This document shows, one piece after another, positions 46,976-56,014 of a DNA stretch of 64,000 bases (positions within the stretch are counted from its first letter, which is position 1; each line of letters starts with the position of its first letter). The translations under genes and the position numbers were made by a program. This DNA comes from Lachnospiraceae bacterium (GTDB lineage Bacteria > Bacillota > Clostridia > Lachnospirales > Lachnospiraceae): NCBI GenBank assembly GCA_022845955.1, contig AP025576.1, forward strand, positions 744,001-808,000. Direction: 5' to 3'. Below the pieces are notes generated by a model. It made no database searches, was not told where the DNA came from, and saw only the letters and a list, made by a program, of their open reading frames with translations.

Positions 46976-48577
46976 TTGAAAAGGTTAATTCAGAGCAAAT
47001 TTTTTCTTTTTATTTCTATTATTACGTCATTCCTATTAATTATAGTAATTAATATAATTGCAGCTAAATTCAATTATGGAATGGAAGGAGATGAAGTTTT
47101 TTCTTATATTTCATCTAATTCCATGGGAGGATTTAAAGAAGTTTGTTTTTTGCAGGATCAAACATGGTACAATTCAAATTATTTTTCGGATGCATTAGTG
47201 GCCACAGGCAATGAATGCTATAACTTTAAAATGGTGGTGGAAAATCAAGCAATGGATACACATCCACCTTTATTTTATATTTTTCTTAATTCAGTAACAT
47301 CTTTTTTTTCGGGTAAATTTTCCAGATGGTTTGGTGTAGGTCTTAACATTTTTTTTATGCTTCTAGTATGGATCGCACTTTATCAATTATTGTATTATTT
47401 TATACATCAACAAAATCTATCTATGGTGTATAGTACAATTTTTTGTTGTTCAAGATTTTCTGTAAATATGGTTCTATTTATACGTATGTACGTCCTATTA
47501 ATGGCTTTGTGCTTGGCACAAACAAATTTACATTTAAAAACATATGATAAAATGATTGAAGTGACCGACTTTTCGTTTCGCAAACATAGAAAAGATTATA
47601 TTTTACTTAGTTTGTGGACAATTTTAGGCGCAATGACTCACTATTACTTTATTATCTATCAATGTTTGATTTCTATATTGTATGTGATGGGACTTTTAAT
47701 AAACAAAAAGAAACGTAATTCTATATATTATATATGCAGTATGATTTTTAGTGCTCTAATTTATATTATACTTTATCCGGCTGTACTTAATCATTTGTTT
47801 TTTAAATATAGAGGCAGAGATGCTATTCATAAGTTCTTAAAGGGAAGTTCTTTGTTTAACGAAATTATATCTATGTTTAATGAATATAATTCACAAGTTT
47901 TTAAGGGATTACTTATACCGGTTATTATACTATTTACATTTTTTACTATTTTACTATTATTATATAAAAAAATTACGCTAGCATCTATTATTCATAATAT
48001 TATCTATATCATACCAGTGAGTATATTTTTTGGGGGTATTTCAAAAGCATCTCCATTTGTATCAATTCGATATATTAGTCCGATTGTTGCTGTTTTATTC
48101 GCATTTACTGTTATTTGGGGTGTAAAAATAGTTAATCATACAATTGTAAAAAAACCTACTAAAAATTACTTATATACACTAACTTGTCTAATGTTTGCTT
48201 TGATATGTATTTATTTTTATAAAATTCCTATAAAGGAACCTTTTTTTGCAGAAAAAAGAGACGTTATGAATTATATGGCTGATAATACGGACTATTGTGT
48301 ATATATCTCAGGAGATAGTTATAATTGGAAAATGTGGGAAGATTATATTTATTATCCAGATTTTAAAGGATTATTTTTCATTGATGGAATTGCAAAAAAA
48401 CCAATAGTTGATTCAAAACTTTATGATTTAAAAAATTTGACAATTTTTATTGATAATTCATTAGATAAAGATGTTATAATAGATTATTTAAAGTGTTATC
48501 TTCCTTATAACGATTATAATATAAAATATATTTCTCAATATACCTATATAATAATGGCAAAAAACTCAATATATTAA
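46976..48577 (+). CDS. GT39-like (GT-C) glycosyltransferase
   Basis: 533 residues, TTG start with GAGG ten bases upstream. There is an N-terminal helix, then the first outer loop motif NYGMEGDEVFSYIS with its acidic catalytic pair, and MDTHPPLFYIFLNS, the H-P-P-L-x-Y hallmark of GT39/ArnT-type enzymes using polyprenyl-phosphate sugars. About ten further helices follow, and a C-terminal extracytoplasmic domain of about 110 residues (from MNYMADNTDYCVYISGDS). The gene is very AT-rich and isolated between two non-coding gaps, so it may have its own promoter. Confidence 0.82.
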   Translation: MKRLIQSKFFLFISIITSFLLIIVINIIAAKFNYGMEGDEVFSYISSNSMGGFKEVCFLQDQTWYNSNYFSDALVATGNECYNFKMVVENQAMDTHPPLFYIFLNSVTSFFSGKFSRWFGVGLNIFFMLLVWIALYQLLYYFIHQQNLSMVYSTIFCCSRFSVNMVLFIRMYVLLMALCLAQTNLHLKTYDKMIEVTDFSFRKHRKDYILLSLWTILGAMTHYYFIIYQCLISILYVMGLLINKKKRNSIYYICSMIFSALIYIILYPAVLNHLFFKYRGRDAIHKFLKGSSLFNEIISMFNEYNSQVFKGLLIPVIILFTFFTILLLLYKKITLASIIHNIIYIIPVSIFFGGISKASPFVSIRYISPIVAVLFAFTVIWGVKIVNHTIVKKPTKNYLYTLTCLMFALICIYFYKIPIKEPFFAEKRDVMNYMADNTDYCVYISGDSYNWKMWEDYIYYPDFKGLFFIDGIAKKPIVDSKLYDLKNLTIFIDNSLDKDVIIDYLKCYLPYNDYNIKYISQYTYIIMAKNSIY

Positions 48578-48984
48578 AAATTACCTTAAATTATAAGAAT
48601 AGAAATACATTTTTATAACTGGTTTTGGTGTCAAAAGCAAGAAAATATATTCTGTTTTCTGGTATAATTAGTTCATCGATTTCTAGGCCTGACATAGGAA
48701 GAACTGCTGGAATCTATTCTTTTTGATGTCAGGTTCCAGTATGTTCTTCATACCACCAGTTTTGAGGAGCAGCCTTTCATGCCTGTCAAGTGGTGTTTTT
48801 CTGGAATTATTTTACATCTGTGTTGCGAATGCGGTAAAAGCGCTTCACCGCCTGGGATTTGAAGATTACCTTGTGTCCATGTCTTTTTATTTGGAAGAAA
48901 ACCATAAAATGAAGTGATTTACCGCTGTAAACCAGAATAGGCGAAAGAGAAACTGTTGCAGCCTGCAGAAACATTCAGACCCGG
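48578..48984. other. Non-coding leader of an IS remnant
   Basis: No supported gene. A TATAAT-like box lies at 48663-48668, and CCTGACAT (48688-48695) is the exact complement of ATGTCAGG (48726-48733), possibly a hairpin of the insertion sequence whose transposase fragment follows. A 64-codon frame at 48723 was not recognised. Confidence 0.4.
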
Positions 48985-49438
48985 ATGGCTACATACCGCT
49001 TTAAGGTAGGAGAAAAGCATACAGGATATGTTGAAAATTTTGTAGAAACATCCGGCGGGGATATTACAATTATTACCCAATACTCCTACGAACAAAACAT
49101 ACATGCAGAGCATGACTTCTGCCAGGAGATGATCCATGAAATGGGATATCAGGGAGTGAGGACCACGCTGCTAGCGTATGGGGCCTAATCGGGGATGGAT
49201 AATGTAGAGCTGGCTGAAGGAAACAACATCGATTTCATAGCAACAGCATTAATAGCGCCGGCGCCCAGCGATGTACACAGTTGATACGAGATAAAGGAAG
49301 AAAACCATGAAATTATCAGCTGCCCGATGGGGTATAAACCGGATCCTTCAGCACAATGGAAAAAGGAATGATTATCGAATCACCTTTGCCAGAGAGCTCC
49401 GTGAGAACTGTCCCAACAAAGAAAATGCAGAGCTGTAG
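48985..49438 (+). pseudogene. IS1182-like transposase fragment
   Basis: From 48985 the frame reads VGEKHTGYVENFVETSGGDI, TIITQYSYEQN, then TTLLAYGA and a stop. In line with it come MDNVELAEGNNIDFIATALI and HEIISCPMGYKPD, and in another frame DYRITFARELRENCPNKENA ending at TAG 49436-49438. This succession (GYVGN, DYDYEQN, TTLVADGAYS, NVELA-KNI, KCP-GH-P, NYRISF-RE-CENCP) is that of IS1182-type DDE transposases. The N-terminal and C-terminal parts are lost. Confidence 0.75.
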
Positions 49439-49581
49439 TGCAGCAGAAAGATGCGGTAGTGATACTATAATTTTATTCTAATGTGTTAATTAGAGAACTT
49501 GTAATTAATTTCTGCTTTTGAAACCCAAACCAGATAATTAATTATTAAAAGTCTATACTAAAAGTAAAAAATTGCATTGCT

Positions 49582-49610
49582 TGACGCTGTTTATGTGAAA
49601 TGTTATTATA
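49582..49610 (+). promoter_or_regulatory. Vegetative (sigma-A type) promoter
   Basis: TTGACG at 49582-49587 and TATTAT at 49605-49610 with a 17-base spacer, 44 bp before the ATG of the GT2 gene at 49654. This is the best promoter match in the window and should start the right-hand operon after the IS remnant. Confidence 0.65.
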
Positions 49611-49653
49611 AACACAGCTAAAATGGCCATAAAAAGATAATGAGGAAAAATTA

Positions 49654-50658
49654 ATGTATGACGATGTATCGTGTAGAGATAAATCAGGGATACTTTATTT
49701 AGTAGTGCCCTGTTACAATGAAGAAGATGCTTTATCAGATTCAGCCCAAAAAATGAAAGACAAAATTCAGAGACTTATTGCCGGCGGCAACATATCTTCC
49801 AAAAGCAAAATAATGCTGGTCAATGATGGGAGTAAAGACAATACATGGAAAATTATACATTCCTTGTGCAAAGAAGATACTATCTATTGTGGTTTAAGCT
49901 TCTCCAGGAATTATGGGCATCAAAGCGCAATTCTGGCAGGTATGATGGCGGCACGTAACTATGCGGATATGATAGTAACAATAGATGCCGATTTACAACA
50001 GGATATAGAGGCGCTGGATCGCTTTATAAAGTGCTATAATGAAGGCTGTGAAATAGTATACGGTGTTCGGAATGACAGAGATACGGATGGTTTTTTTAAG
50101 AAAGCTTCCGCTACATTATTCTACAAGTTTATGAAACTTTTGGGGTGCCATGTACTGGCGAACCATGCTGACTATCGTCTGTTATCTAAAAAAGCATTGG
50201 ATGCGTTGGCCGAATATAAAGAAGTGAACCTTTTTCTGCGTGGATTAATTCCTACTATGGGTTTTCAGTCTGATGTGGTTTATTTTGATGTCAAGGAAAG
50301 AGAATTGGGAAAATCAAAATATACCTTAAAAAAAATGATGACATTGGCTGTAGATGGTGTTACTTCGATGAGTACAAGACCTATCCAGATTATAACATTA
50401 TTAGGTTTTTTGGTTAGTTTATTCAGCGCCATTATGATTATTTATTGCATTTGGGACTGGTTTTCAGGCCATAATGTTCCTGGTTACACAACAACTATGG
50501 TAGTTTCGCTTTTAATGGGGGGATTGACTATTTTCTCTCTAGGAATTGTAGGAGAATATGTAGGGAAAATATATCTCGAGGCGAAGGCAAGGCCCAGGTA
50601 TATAATTGAATCTTTTGTGTGGAAGGAAAGTGAGATAGAGAATGGGGAAAATGTGTGA
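49654..50658 (+). CDS. GtrB/CsbB-type polyprenyl-phosphate glycosyltransferase (GT2)
   Basis: 334 residues. The GT-A domain (1-230) has VVPCYNEEDAL, VNDGSKDNTW, SRNYGHQSAI and the metal site IDADLQQDIEAL, with FLRGLIPTMGF before the membrane part. Two C-terminal helices (about 245-265 and 285-305) complete the DPM1-like GtrB/CsbB/YfdH layout. Such enzymes load a sugar onto undecaprenyl phosphate, the donor used by GT-C proteins. Several GT-C candidates are next to it, so it likely serves one of the DUF6056 proteins downstream. GAGGA precedes the ATG. Confidence 0.9.
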   Translation: MYDDVSCRDKSGILYLVVPCYNEEDALSDSAQKMKDKIQRLIAGGNISSKSKIMLVNDGSKDNTWKIIHSLCKEDTIYCGLSFSRNYGHQSAILAGMMAARNYADMIVTIDADLQQDIEALDRFIKCYNEGCEIVYGVRNDRDTDGFFKKASATLFYKFMKLLGCHVLANHADYRLLSKKALDALAEYKEVNLFLRGLIPTMGFQSDVVYFDVKERELGKSKYTLKKMMTLAVDGVTSMSTRPIQIITLLGFLVSLFSAIMIIYCIWDWFSGHNVPGYTTTMVVSLLMGGLTIFSLGIVGEYVGKIYLEAKARPRYIIESFVWKESEIENGENV

Positions 50659-51562
50659 AATAGATATACATGCGGATGATTATTGCTTGTCACCTCAAAC
50701 TTCGGAAGATATTCTTAATTGTATTAGAGAGGGAAAGCTTGACAGTATTAGTGTAATGACCAATATGTCTTGCTATGAGTCATGTGCATTAAAGCTTTTG
50801 AAGGAAAAAGATATAGCAAAAAAATCTCCCAAATTATCTGTACATTTAAATTTCATGGAAGGGCATTGCCTGGCAGAGATAGAAGAAGTGCCTGATTTAG
50901 TAGATGATAGAGGGTATTTTAATATATCCTGGGGGAGCCTGTTTGTATGGAACTATTCACCAAATAAGTATATGCGCATAAAAAAACAGCTAAAAGCTGA
51001 GATTAAAGCACAAACAGAAAAGTTTCTTATAATGTTTGGACAAGATCAAGTATTGCGGTTCGATAGTCATCAACATACACATATGATACCCATTTGTTAT
51101 TGGGCACTTTTGGAGGTGATTGTCGAGCAGCGTTACCGGACTGATTATATTCGCATTACGAAAGAACCGATAATACCGTATCTTAATGAATTTCCATTAT
51201 GGAAATCCTATAAACCAGTAAATTGGATAAAAAATTTGCTGCTTAATTATTATGCTATAGGTATGGAAAAAATAATTGAAAAAAATAAGCCATCCTGGCA
51301 AAAGGTAAATAAACCGATGTTTCTATGGGGAGTTTTAATGAGTGGGAAAATGGACGAGGAAAGGGTAAAGAAGCTCATTCCAGGTATGATGAAAAAAGCC
51401 GAAAAGAAGGGAAGAATTCTGGAAATCCTATTTCACCCTGGTACTGCTTTCGAAGATGAGTTAGGGGAAGAATTCTGTAATAAAGAAGCAAATAAATTTT
51501 ATACCTCTGCAGGAAGGCATATTGAATATGAATGTGTGCTCTCACTGCATAATAGTTTGTAG
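50642..51562 (+). CDS. ChbG/HpnK (YdjC-like) carbohydrate deacetylase
   Basis: 306 residues; ATG at 50642 inside the end of the GT2 gene (17-bp overlap), with ATG 50651 as an alternative. The metal-binding and catalytic elements of the YdjC/ChbG fold are visible: HADDYCLS near the N-terminus, LSVHLNFMEG, RFDSHQHTHMIP and ILEILFHPGT. The family removes acetyl groups from N-acetylated sugars or hopanoid/lipid-linked sugars such as HpnK substrates. Coupled to a polyprenyl-phosphate glycosyltransferase, it may deacetylate the lipid-linked sugar, in the manner known for undecaprenyl-phosphate-linked formamido or acetamido sugars. This is inference. Confidence 0.85.
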   Translation: MGKMCEIDIHADDYCLSPQTSEDILNCIREGKLDSISVMTNMSCYESCALKLLKEKDIAKKSPKLSVHLNFMEGHCLAEIEEVPDLVDDRGYFNISWGSLFVWNYSPNKYMRIKKQLKAEIKAQTEKFLIMFGQDQVLRFDSHQHTHMIPICYWALLEVIVEQRYRTDYIRITKEPIIPYLNEFPLWKSYKPVNWIKNLLLNYYAIGMEKIIEKNKPSWQKVNKPMFLWGVLMSGKMDEERVKKLIPGMMKKAEKKGRILEILFHPGTAFEDELGEEFCNKEANKFYTSAGRHIEYECVLSLHNSL

Positions 51563-51573
51563 AGGAAAAATGA

Positions 51574-52950
51574 ATGAAAACATGGAAACAACGTAAGAAT
51601 GTATTTTGGGCTGCTGTTCTTTTTGCATTTCTCGCAATTTTTATTTTTAATATATTTACGCCGTATATGACGGATGATTTGTCGTATAAAGCTACAGTTC
51701 TTAAGGCTGATACCTTTATTGATTTGATAAAACAGGAATATGAACAGTATATGACCTGGACAGGCAGAAGTATCGGACATATAATATTACGTTGCTTTTT
51801 GAGTGGAAGTAAGGCTGTTTTCAATGTTGCCAACAGTATCGTATTTGTTTTGCTTACACTTCTTATGTATTGGAATATCGAACATAAGAAAAAATATGAT
51901 GTGGCAGTTTATATATTAATTAATTTTCTTTTATGGCTTTTCGCAGTGATGTTTTGTCAGACTGTCCTATGGGAAACTGGTGCGTGTAATTATTTGTGGG
52001 GTAGTACAATTATTATGCTTCATATTACATTATACCGTTGGTGCATTAAAAAAACAGAACAGGGGAATGAAACGAAAGCACTACTGTGGAGTATCATCCT
52101 TTTTTTAACCGGGATACTGGCCGGATGGTGCAATGAGAATACCTCTGGAGGAGGTATTTTGTTTGTAGTACTTTTATTAGGTGAACATATATTCCTTTGG
52201 AAAAACAGGAAGGCTAAGAAGTCAAAGATGTGGATGCTAACAGGTCTGGCAGGTCAGATTATTGGTTTTCTGTTTATGATAGCAGCGCCAGGTAATCGTA
52301 TCAGAGCACAGTTTATGGAAGAGGAGCATTCAGGAATTTTTGCTATTGTATCACGATTTCAGAAAATTACTCTTGCAATCAAAGAAAATTTCTTGATATT
52401 ATTAGTTTTTGTACTGGTTGCTATTGTTATTATTTATTTGACGGAAGGAAGCTGGAAAGAATTTTTTAAGAAACATTTTATGTTCAATGCCTGGATTTTT
52501 ATTTTTCTGGCTACCTGTTATGCATTAATTTTGACAGCCGAACCCATGCCAAGAGTGTATTTTGGTGCCGGTGTTTTTCTGATAACAGCTGCGGTTCAGG
52601 GGTATGTAGACATAAATGATGGGGAGTTGGGGCTTCGGGTTCTGAAATACTGCATATTATCAATATTAGCGTTGGTAATGTTTTTTACTTATATGGACAG
52701 CGGTGCTAATATGATTCGTATTTATAGAGAGTATCATGAAAGAGAAGTTTATTTGGAGAAAATGGCTGCTGCTGGACAGGAAGATGTGACGGTTCCTATG
52801 CTTCGTCCCGGTTTTGAAACGAAATATAGTGATGGCTATCAATCTGATCTGACAGACGATCCGGAATATTGGATTAATGATGCATATGAGAAACTTTACG
52901 GTATAGATAAGATTACCGGAGTGCCCCGAGAAAATTGGACAGCATATTAG
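51574..52950 (+). CDS. DUF6056 family GT-C-like membrane protein
   Basis: 458 residues, about ten helices. The outer loop TPYMTDDLSYKATVLKADTF and YMTWTGRSIGHIILR are typical of DUF6056, as are GACNYLWGSTIIMLH and IAAPGNRIRAQ. The C-terminal outer tail (EYWINDAYEKLYGIDKITGV) resembles those of the DUF6056 proteins at 44536 and 53004. AGAGGAAA precedes the ATG, 12 bp after the deacetylase. Probably uses the polyprenyl-phosphate sugar made by the GT2 and deacetylase pair. Confidence 0.8.
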   Translation: MKTWKQRKNVFWAAVLFAFLAIFIFNIFTPYMTDDLSYKATVLKADTFIDLIKQEYEQYMTWTGRSIGHIILRCFLSGSKAVFNVANSIVFVLLTLLMYWNIEHKKKYDVAVYILINFLLWLFAVMFCQTVLWETGACNYLWGSTIIMLHITLYRWCIKKTEQGNETKALLWSIILFLTGILAGWCNENTSGGGILFVVLLLGEHIFLWKNRKAKKSKMWMLTGLAGQIIGFLFMIAAPGNRIRAQFMEEEHSGIFAIVSRFQKITLAIKENFLILLVFVLVAIVIIYLTEGSWKEFFKKHFMFNAWIFIFLATCYALILTAEPMPRVYFGAGVFLITAAVQGYVDINDGELGLRVLKYCILSILALVMFFTYMDSGANMIRIYREYHEREVYLEKMAAAGQEDVTVPMLRPGFETKYSDGYQSDLTDDPEYWINDAYEKLYGIDKITGVPRENWTAY

Positions 52951-53003
52951 CAAGATTTTAAATACCGAATATTATTGGGGATTGTAGCAGAAGGGTGATT
53001 TTA

Positions 53004-54482
53004 GTGAAACAGAAAATGACAGAAAAAAGGATTGCAGGTTTTCTAGTTATAGTATTTATATTGGCGTTGATACCCGTTCTTTTAATTGGAAAATATAATT
53101 ACCCTTGTGCAGATGATTTTGGATTCAGCGCATATAGTCATATTGCGTGGGAGGAGACACAGTCTATTTTCCAAGTAGTTATTGGGGCTCTTAAAACAGT
53201 CAAGGAAAGATGGTTTGGATGGCAGGGTACTTTTTCCAGTATTTTTGTTATGGCTTTGCAGCCGGCTGTATTTGGAGAAGCAGGATATACTCTCGTACCG
53301 TGGATAATGATAGGGGCAATGAGTTTTAGTACTTTATTTTTATTATATGTAATTATAAGAAGAGTTTTGGGAGTTAGAACCCCTGTTTATGTAGGAATTT
53401 CCATGATTTATTTGATTTTCGCCCTTGAGTGTATGGTGGATAAGACTCAGGGCTTTTTCTGGTTTAATGGAGCCGCGCATTATATAATTCCTCATAGCGT
53501 GGCAGTAATTTTGGCAGGTCTTGTGATTTGGGTTATAAAAGATGAGGGGCATAGATTTAGTAAGATGGTGCTGGCCTGTCTGGCTTCCTTATTTGTGGGA
53601 GGTGGAAATTATGTAACCGCTCTAATAACAGCAATTTTGTTTGTGGTTGCATTAATAGCTGTTGTATATATAAAGAAAAGTAAATATGTAAAAATGATAA
53701 TATTGCCCTTTTCATTTTATCTTATGGCATTTATAATTAATGCATGTGCCCCTGGTAATGCTGTCCGACAAGGAGAAGTAGGGTATCGTCCAGGTGTGTT
53801 AAAATCAATTTTATTATCATTTTATTATTGTGTGGAATGTATTACGGAAACGTGGTTTGACTGGACTTATATGATTTTCATTCTGGCCCTTCTACCATTT
53901 TTATGGGAAGTTGTAAAGACAGTAGGAAAAAAATTCAGTTATCGTTTCCCTCTTCTTGTTCCGGCAGCTTCATTTTGCCTGCTTTCGGCCATGTTTACAC
54001 CAAGTTTGTATGCAATGGGAATAGCTGGAGGAGGAAGAATTTTCAACATAATTTTTTTGAATTATCTCTTATTAATTATTCTAAATATTTATTATCTGTT
54101 AGGGTGGATATACAGGCATTGCAGATTGGGTGAAAACAAAGAGAGTTGCATAGAGTCAAAAGATATAAAACTTTATTTATTTGTTTTATTGTGTACAACA
54201 ATATTTATTGGGGGATTATACAGTAAGGTTAATCCGGATTATTTTACAAGTACATCAGCCTTAAAATCACTTGTGACGGGAGAAGCCGCTGATTATGGCG
54301 CAGAAACCAGAGAGCGGACACTTCAGCTTCAGTATAATAACCAGGAAAGCATACGGCTGAAAATTTTTGATACAAAACCTTATTTGCTTTATTACAGCGA
54401 TATTGGAATTGATGCTGACGACTGGAAGAATAATTCAATGGAAAGATATTACCGGATAGATGAAATATGGGGAGTTGATTGA
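53004..54482 (+). CDS. DUF6056 family GT-C-like membrane protein
   Basis: 492 residues from the GTG at 53004, for which AGAAGGG is well spaced; GTG 52995 is three codons up but lies within that site. The first loop NYPCADDFGFSAYSHIAWEE, the segment RWFGWQGTFSSIFVMALQPA and FWFNGAAHYIIPHSV are close to the DUF6056 gene at 44536. NACAPGNAVRQGE is the family's A-P-G-N block. The tail ADYGAETRERTLQL, then WKNNSMERYYRIDEIWGV, is shared with its paralogues. It ends the operon that starts at 49654. Confidence 0.8.
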   Translation: MKQKMTEKRIAGFLVIVFILALIPVLLIGKYNYPCADDFGFSAYSHIAWEETQSIFQVVIGALKTVKERWFGWQGTFSSIFVMALQPAVFGEAGYTLVPWIMIGAMSFSTLFLLYVIIRRVLGVRTPVYVGISMIYLIFALECMVDKTQGFFWFNGAAHYIIPHSVAVILAGLVIWVIKDEGHRFSKMVLACLASLFVGGGNYVTALITAILFVVALIAVVYIKKSKYVKMIILPFSFYLMAFIINACAPGNAVRQGEVGYRPGVLKSILLSFYYCVECITETWFDWTYMIFILALLPFLWEVVKTVGKKFSYRFPLLVPAASFCLLSAMFTPSLYAMGIAGGGRIFNIIFLNYLLLIILNIYYLLGWIYRHCRLGENKESCIESKDIKLYLFVLLCTTIFIGGLYSKVNPDYFTSTSALKSLVTGEAADYGAETRERTLQLQYNNQESIRLKIFDTKPYLLYYSDIGIDADDWKNNSMERYYRIDEIWGVD

Positions 54483-54612
54483 TTGTTAACCGAAGTCAAG
54501 AAGTAATTTTATAAAGAAATAGATATCTTTCTGGTATATTCTTTAAAACATAATTGAGTCCATCAGGAATATTTTGGTCGGAGGATATTGCCTTAAGATT
54601 TTATGAAGAAAC

Positions 54613-54641
54613 TTGTGGTTATAATTGAATTGCGGTATACT
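54613..54641 (+). promoter_or_regulatory. Candidate promoter of the SGNH lipoprotein gene
   Basis: TTGTGG at 54613-54618 and TATACT at 54636-54641 with a 17-base spacer, 58 bp before the ATG at 54700. With the terminator at 55797 it would make this gene a single transcription unit. Confidence 0.5.
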
Positions 54642-54699
54642 TGATGCAGTGTAAGAGTAAAACAAGTATGTCATAGATATGGCAGATAGTGAGGCAATA

Positions 54700-55749
54700 A
54701 TGAAAAAAGTTAAAAAAAGTTTGAGTTTTCTGATAATAGCTATATTGTTCGCATCATATTTATTATATGGATGTGGATCGGTGCAGAGTTCTGGAGACAG
54801 TACAACGGAGTCACCGACACAAGATTATGAGGAAGAGTTAAAACAACTACAGGAGGAAAATGAAAGGTTAAAGGAGGAGCTTGCTAAGTATATGCCTTCC
54901 ACAGAGACTGCGGAAACTTCGGAGGAGCTGGTAACCGAGCAAGCAAGCGCTTCAGAGGAGGCGGTTTCAGAAAATACGATTGCTGAAGAAGCGGAAAGAA
55001 AACAAATAGTAGTATTTGGGGATAGTATTTGGGATAGTTCCAGAGATGAAACAGGGATAGCAGCACTCCTCTCAGAATATATGAATGCAGATGTCTATAA
55101 TTGTGCGATTGGAGGGACAAGAGCATCCTTAAAAGATGGAGAATCACCTGATAATTATGAAAACTGGGATTCTACATCCTTGTCAGGAATGGTAAATGTT
55201 GCAACCGGGAAAGTAAATCCTGAAATATTTCTGGAGGGATATCCTGCCGGCGGTGTTATACGAAACATTGATTTTTCCAAGACAGATTATTTCATTATTG
55301 CTTATGGTTTAAATGATTATTTTTCAGGGGCAACTCTCAATGTAGAAGATGGACGTGAATGGGATGCTCATGGTTACGGCGGAGCATTACGTTATGCGAT
55401 AGATGAACTAAGAGGAAAATTCCCAGATGCACAAATATTATTAATATCTCCTACCTATTGTCAGTTCTGGAGAGAAGGTGTTATGTATACGGATAGTAAT
55501 ATGAAAGATTTTGGAGGCGGACCGCTTACAATTTACGCAAACGTATGCCGTAATGTGGCTGAAAATGAGAATACATTGTATATTGACGCATACAATAAAA
55601 TGGGGATAAATATATATAATGCAGAAGAATATCTGGAAGATGGTATCCATTTAACCGCCGCTGGACGGGAATTATACGCTAAGGCTGTATCTAGCTGTCT
55701 GAAATATGGAACGCCTGGGAAAGTTTCAGGAAATTCCGTTTATTACTAA
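54700..55749 (+). CDS. SGNH/GDSL-type hydrolase lipoprotein
   Basis: 349 residues from the ATG at 54700 (site GTGAGG). The signal peptide KKVKKSLSFLIIAILFASYL ends in the lipobox LYGC, so the protein is probably lipid-anchored outside the membrane. A Glu-rich coiled coil (about 45-70) and a linker lead to an SGNH hydrolase domain. It has block I VVFGDSIWDSS (Ser109), block II CAIGGTRAS, block III YGLNDYF and block V DGIHLTAAG, giving all four S, G, N and H residues. Such esterases remove or add acyl groups on glycans. The nearby FkbH-ACP-MBOAT module suggests it acts on the acylated polymer. Confidence 0.87.
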   Translation: MKKVKKSLSFLIIAILFASYLLYGCGSVQSSGDSTTESPTQDYEEELKQLQEENERLKEELAKYMPSTETAETSEELVTEQASASEEAVSENTIAEEAERKQIVVFGDSIWDSSRDETGIAALLSEYMNADVYNCAIGGTRASLKDGESPDNYENWDSTSLSGMVNVATGKVNPEIFLEGYPAGGVIRNIDFSKTDYFIIAYGLNDYFSGATLNVEDGREWDAHGYGGALRYAIDELRGKFPDAQILLISPTYCQFWREGVMYTDSNMKDFGGGPLTIYANVCRNVAENENTLYIDAYNKMGINIYNAEEYLEDGIHLTAAGRELYAKAVSSCLKYGTPGKVSGNSVYY

Positions 55750-55796
55750 TTATTGTAAGTTCTATATGCTATTAATAAGTTCCATTTATTAAAATC

Positions 55797-55849
55797 AAAG
55801 AAACAGTCGGGATAATTCTTTTTTTAAAAGTTCCTGGTTGTTTCTTTTT
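55797..55849 (+). terminator. Intrinsic terminator after SGNH gene
   Basis: AAAGAAACA (55797-55805) pairs with TGTTTCTTT (55839-55847), extended inward by GTCGGGA with TCCTGGT using G-T pairs, then T residues. It lies about 50 bp past the stop codon. Confidence 0.65.
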
Positions 55850-55886
55850 GAGTTATAACTTATTAAATAGGATTATTGATTGCTGA

Positions 55887-55915
55887 TTGCAGGGAAAAGT
55901 TAAATGTGTTATTAT
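55887..55915 (+). promoter_or_regulatory. Candidate promoter of the FkbH-ACP-MBOAT operon
   Basis: TTGCAG at 55887-55892 and TATTAT at 55910-55915, spacer 17 bases, about 100 bp before the FkbH-like start. Confidence 0.5.
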
Positions 55916-56014
55916 CATAGATGCATAATCTTTTTATTGGGTATACTACTTTGTATAAGCTAATTAAACAGCTATATGATAATAACGGCTGACAGATAAA
56001 GGAGTATCGGGCAG

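Noticed and set aside
48688-48733. CCTGACAT/ATGTCAGG inverted repeat as a terminator of the GT39-like gene
   Set aside because: The loop is 30 bases long, no T run follows, and it sits beside an IS remnant, so it more likely belongs to the element.
48723-48917. A 64-codon frame before the IS1182-like fragment
   Set aside because: Not recognised as part of any transposase and without a clear ribosome site; probably IS leader or eroded sequence.
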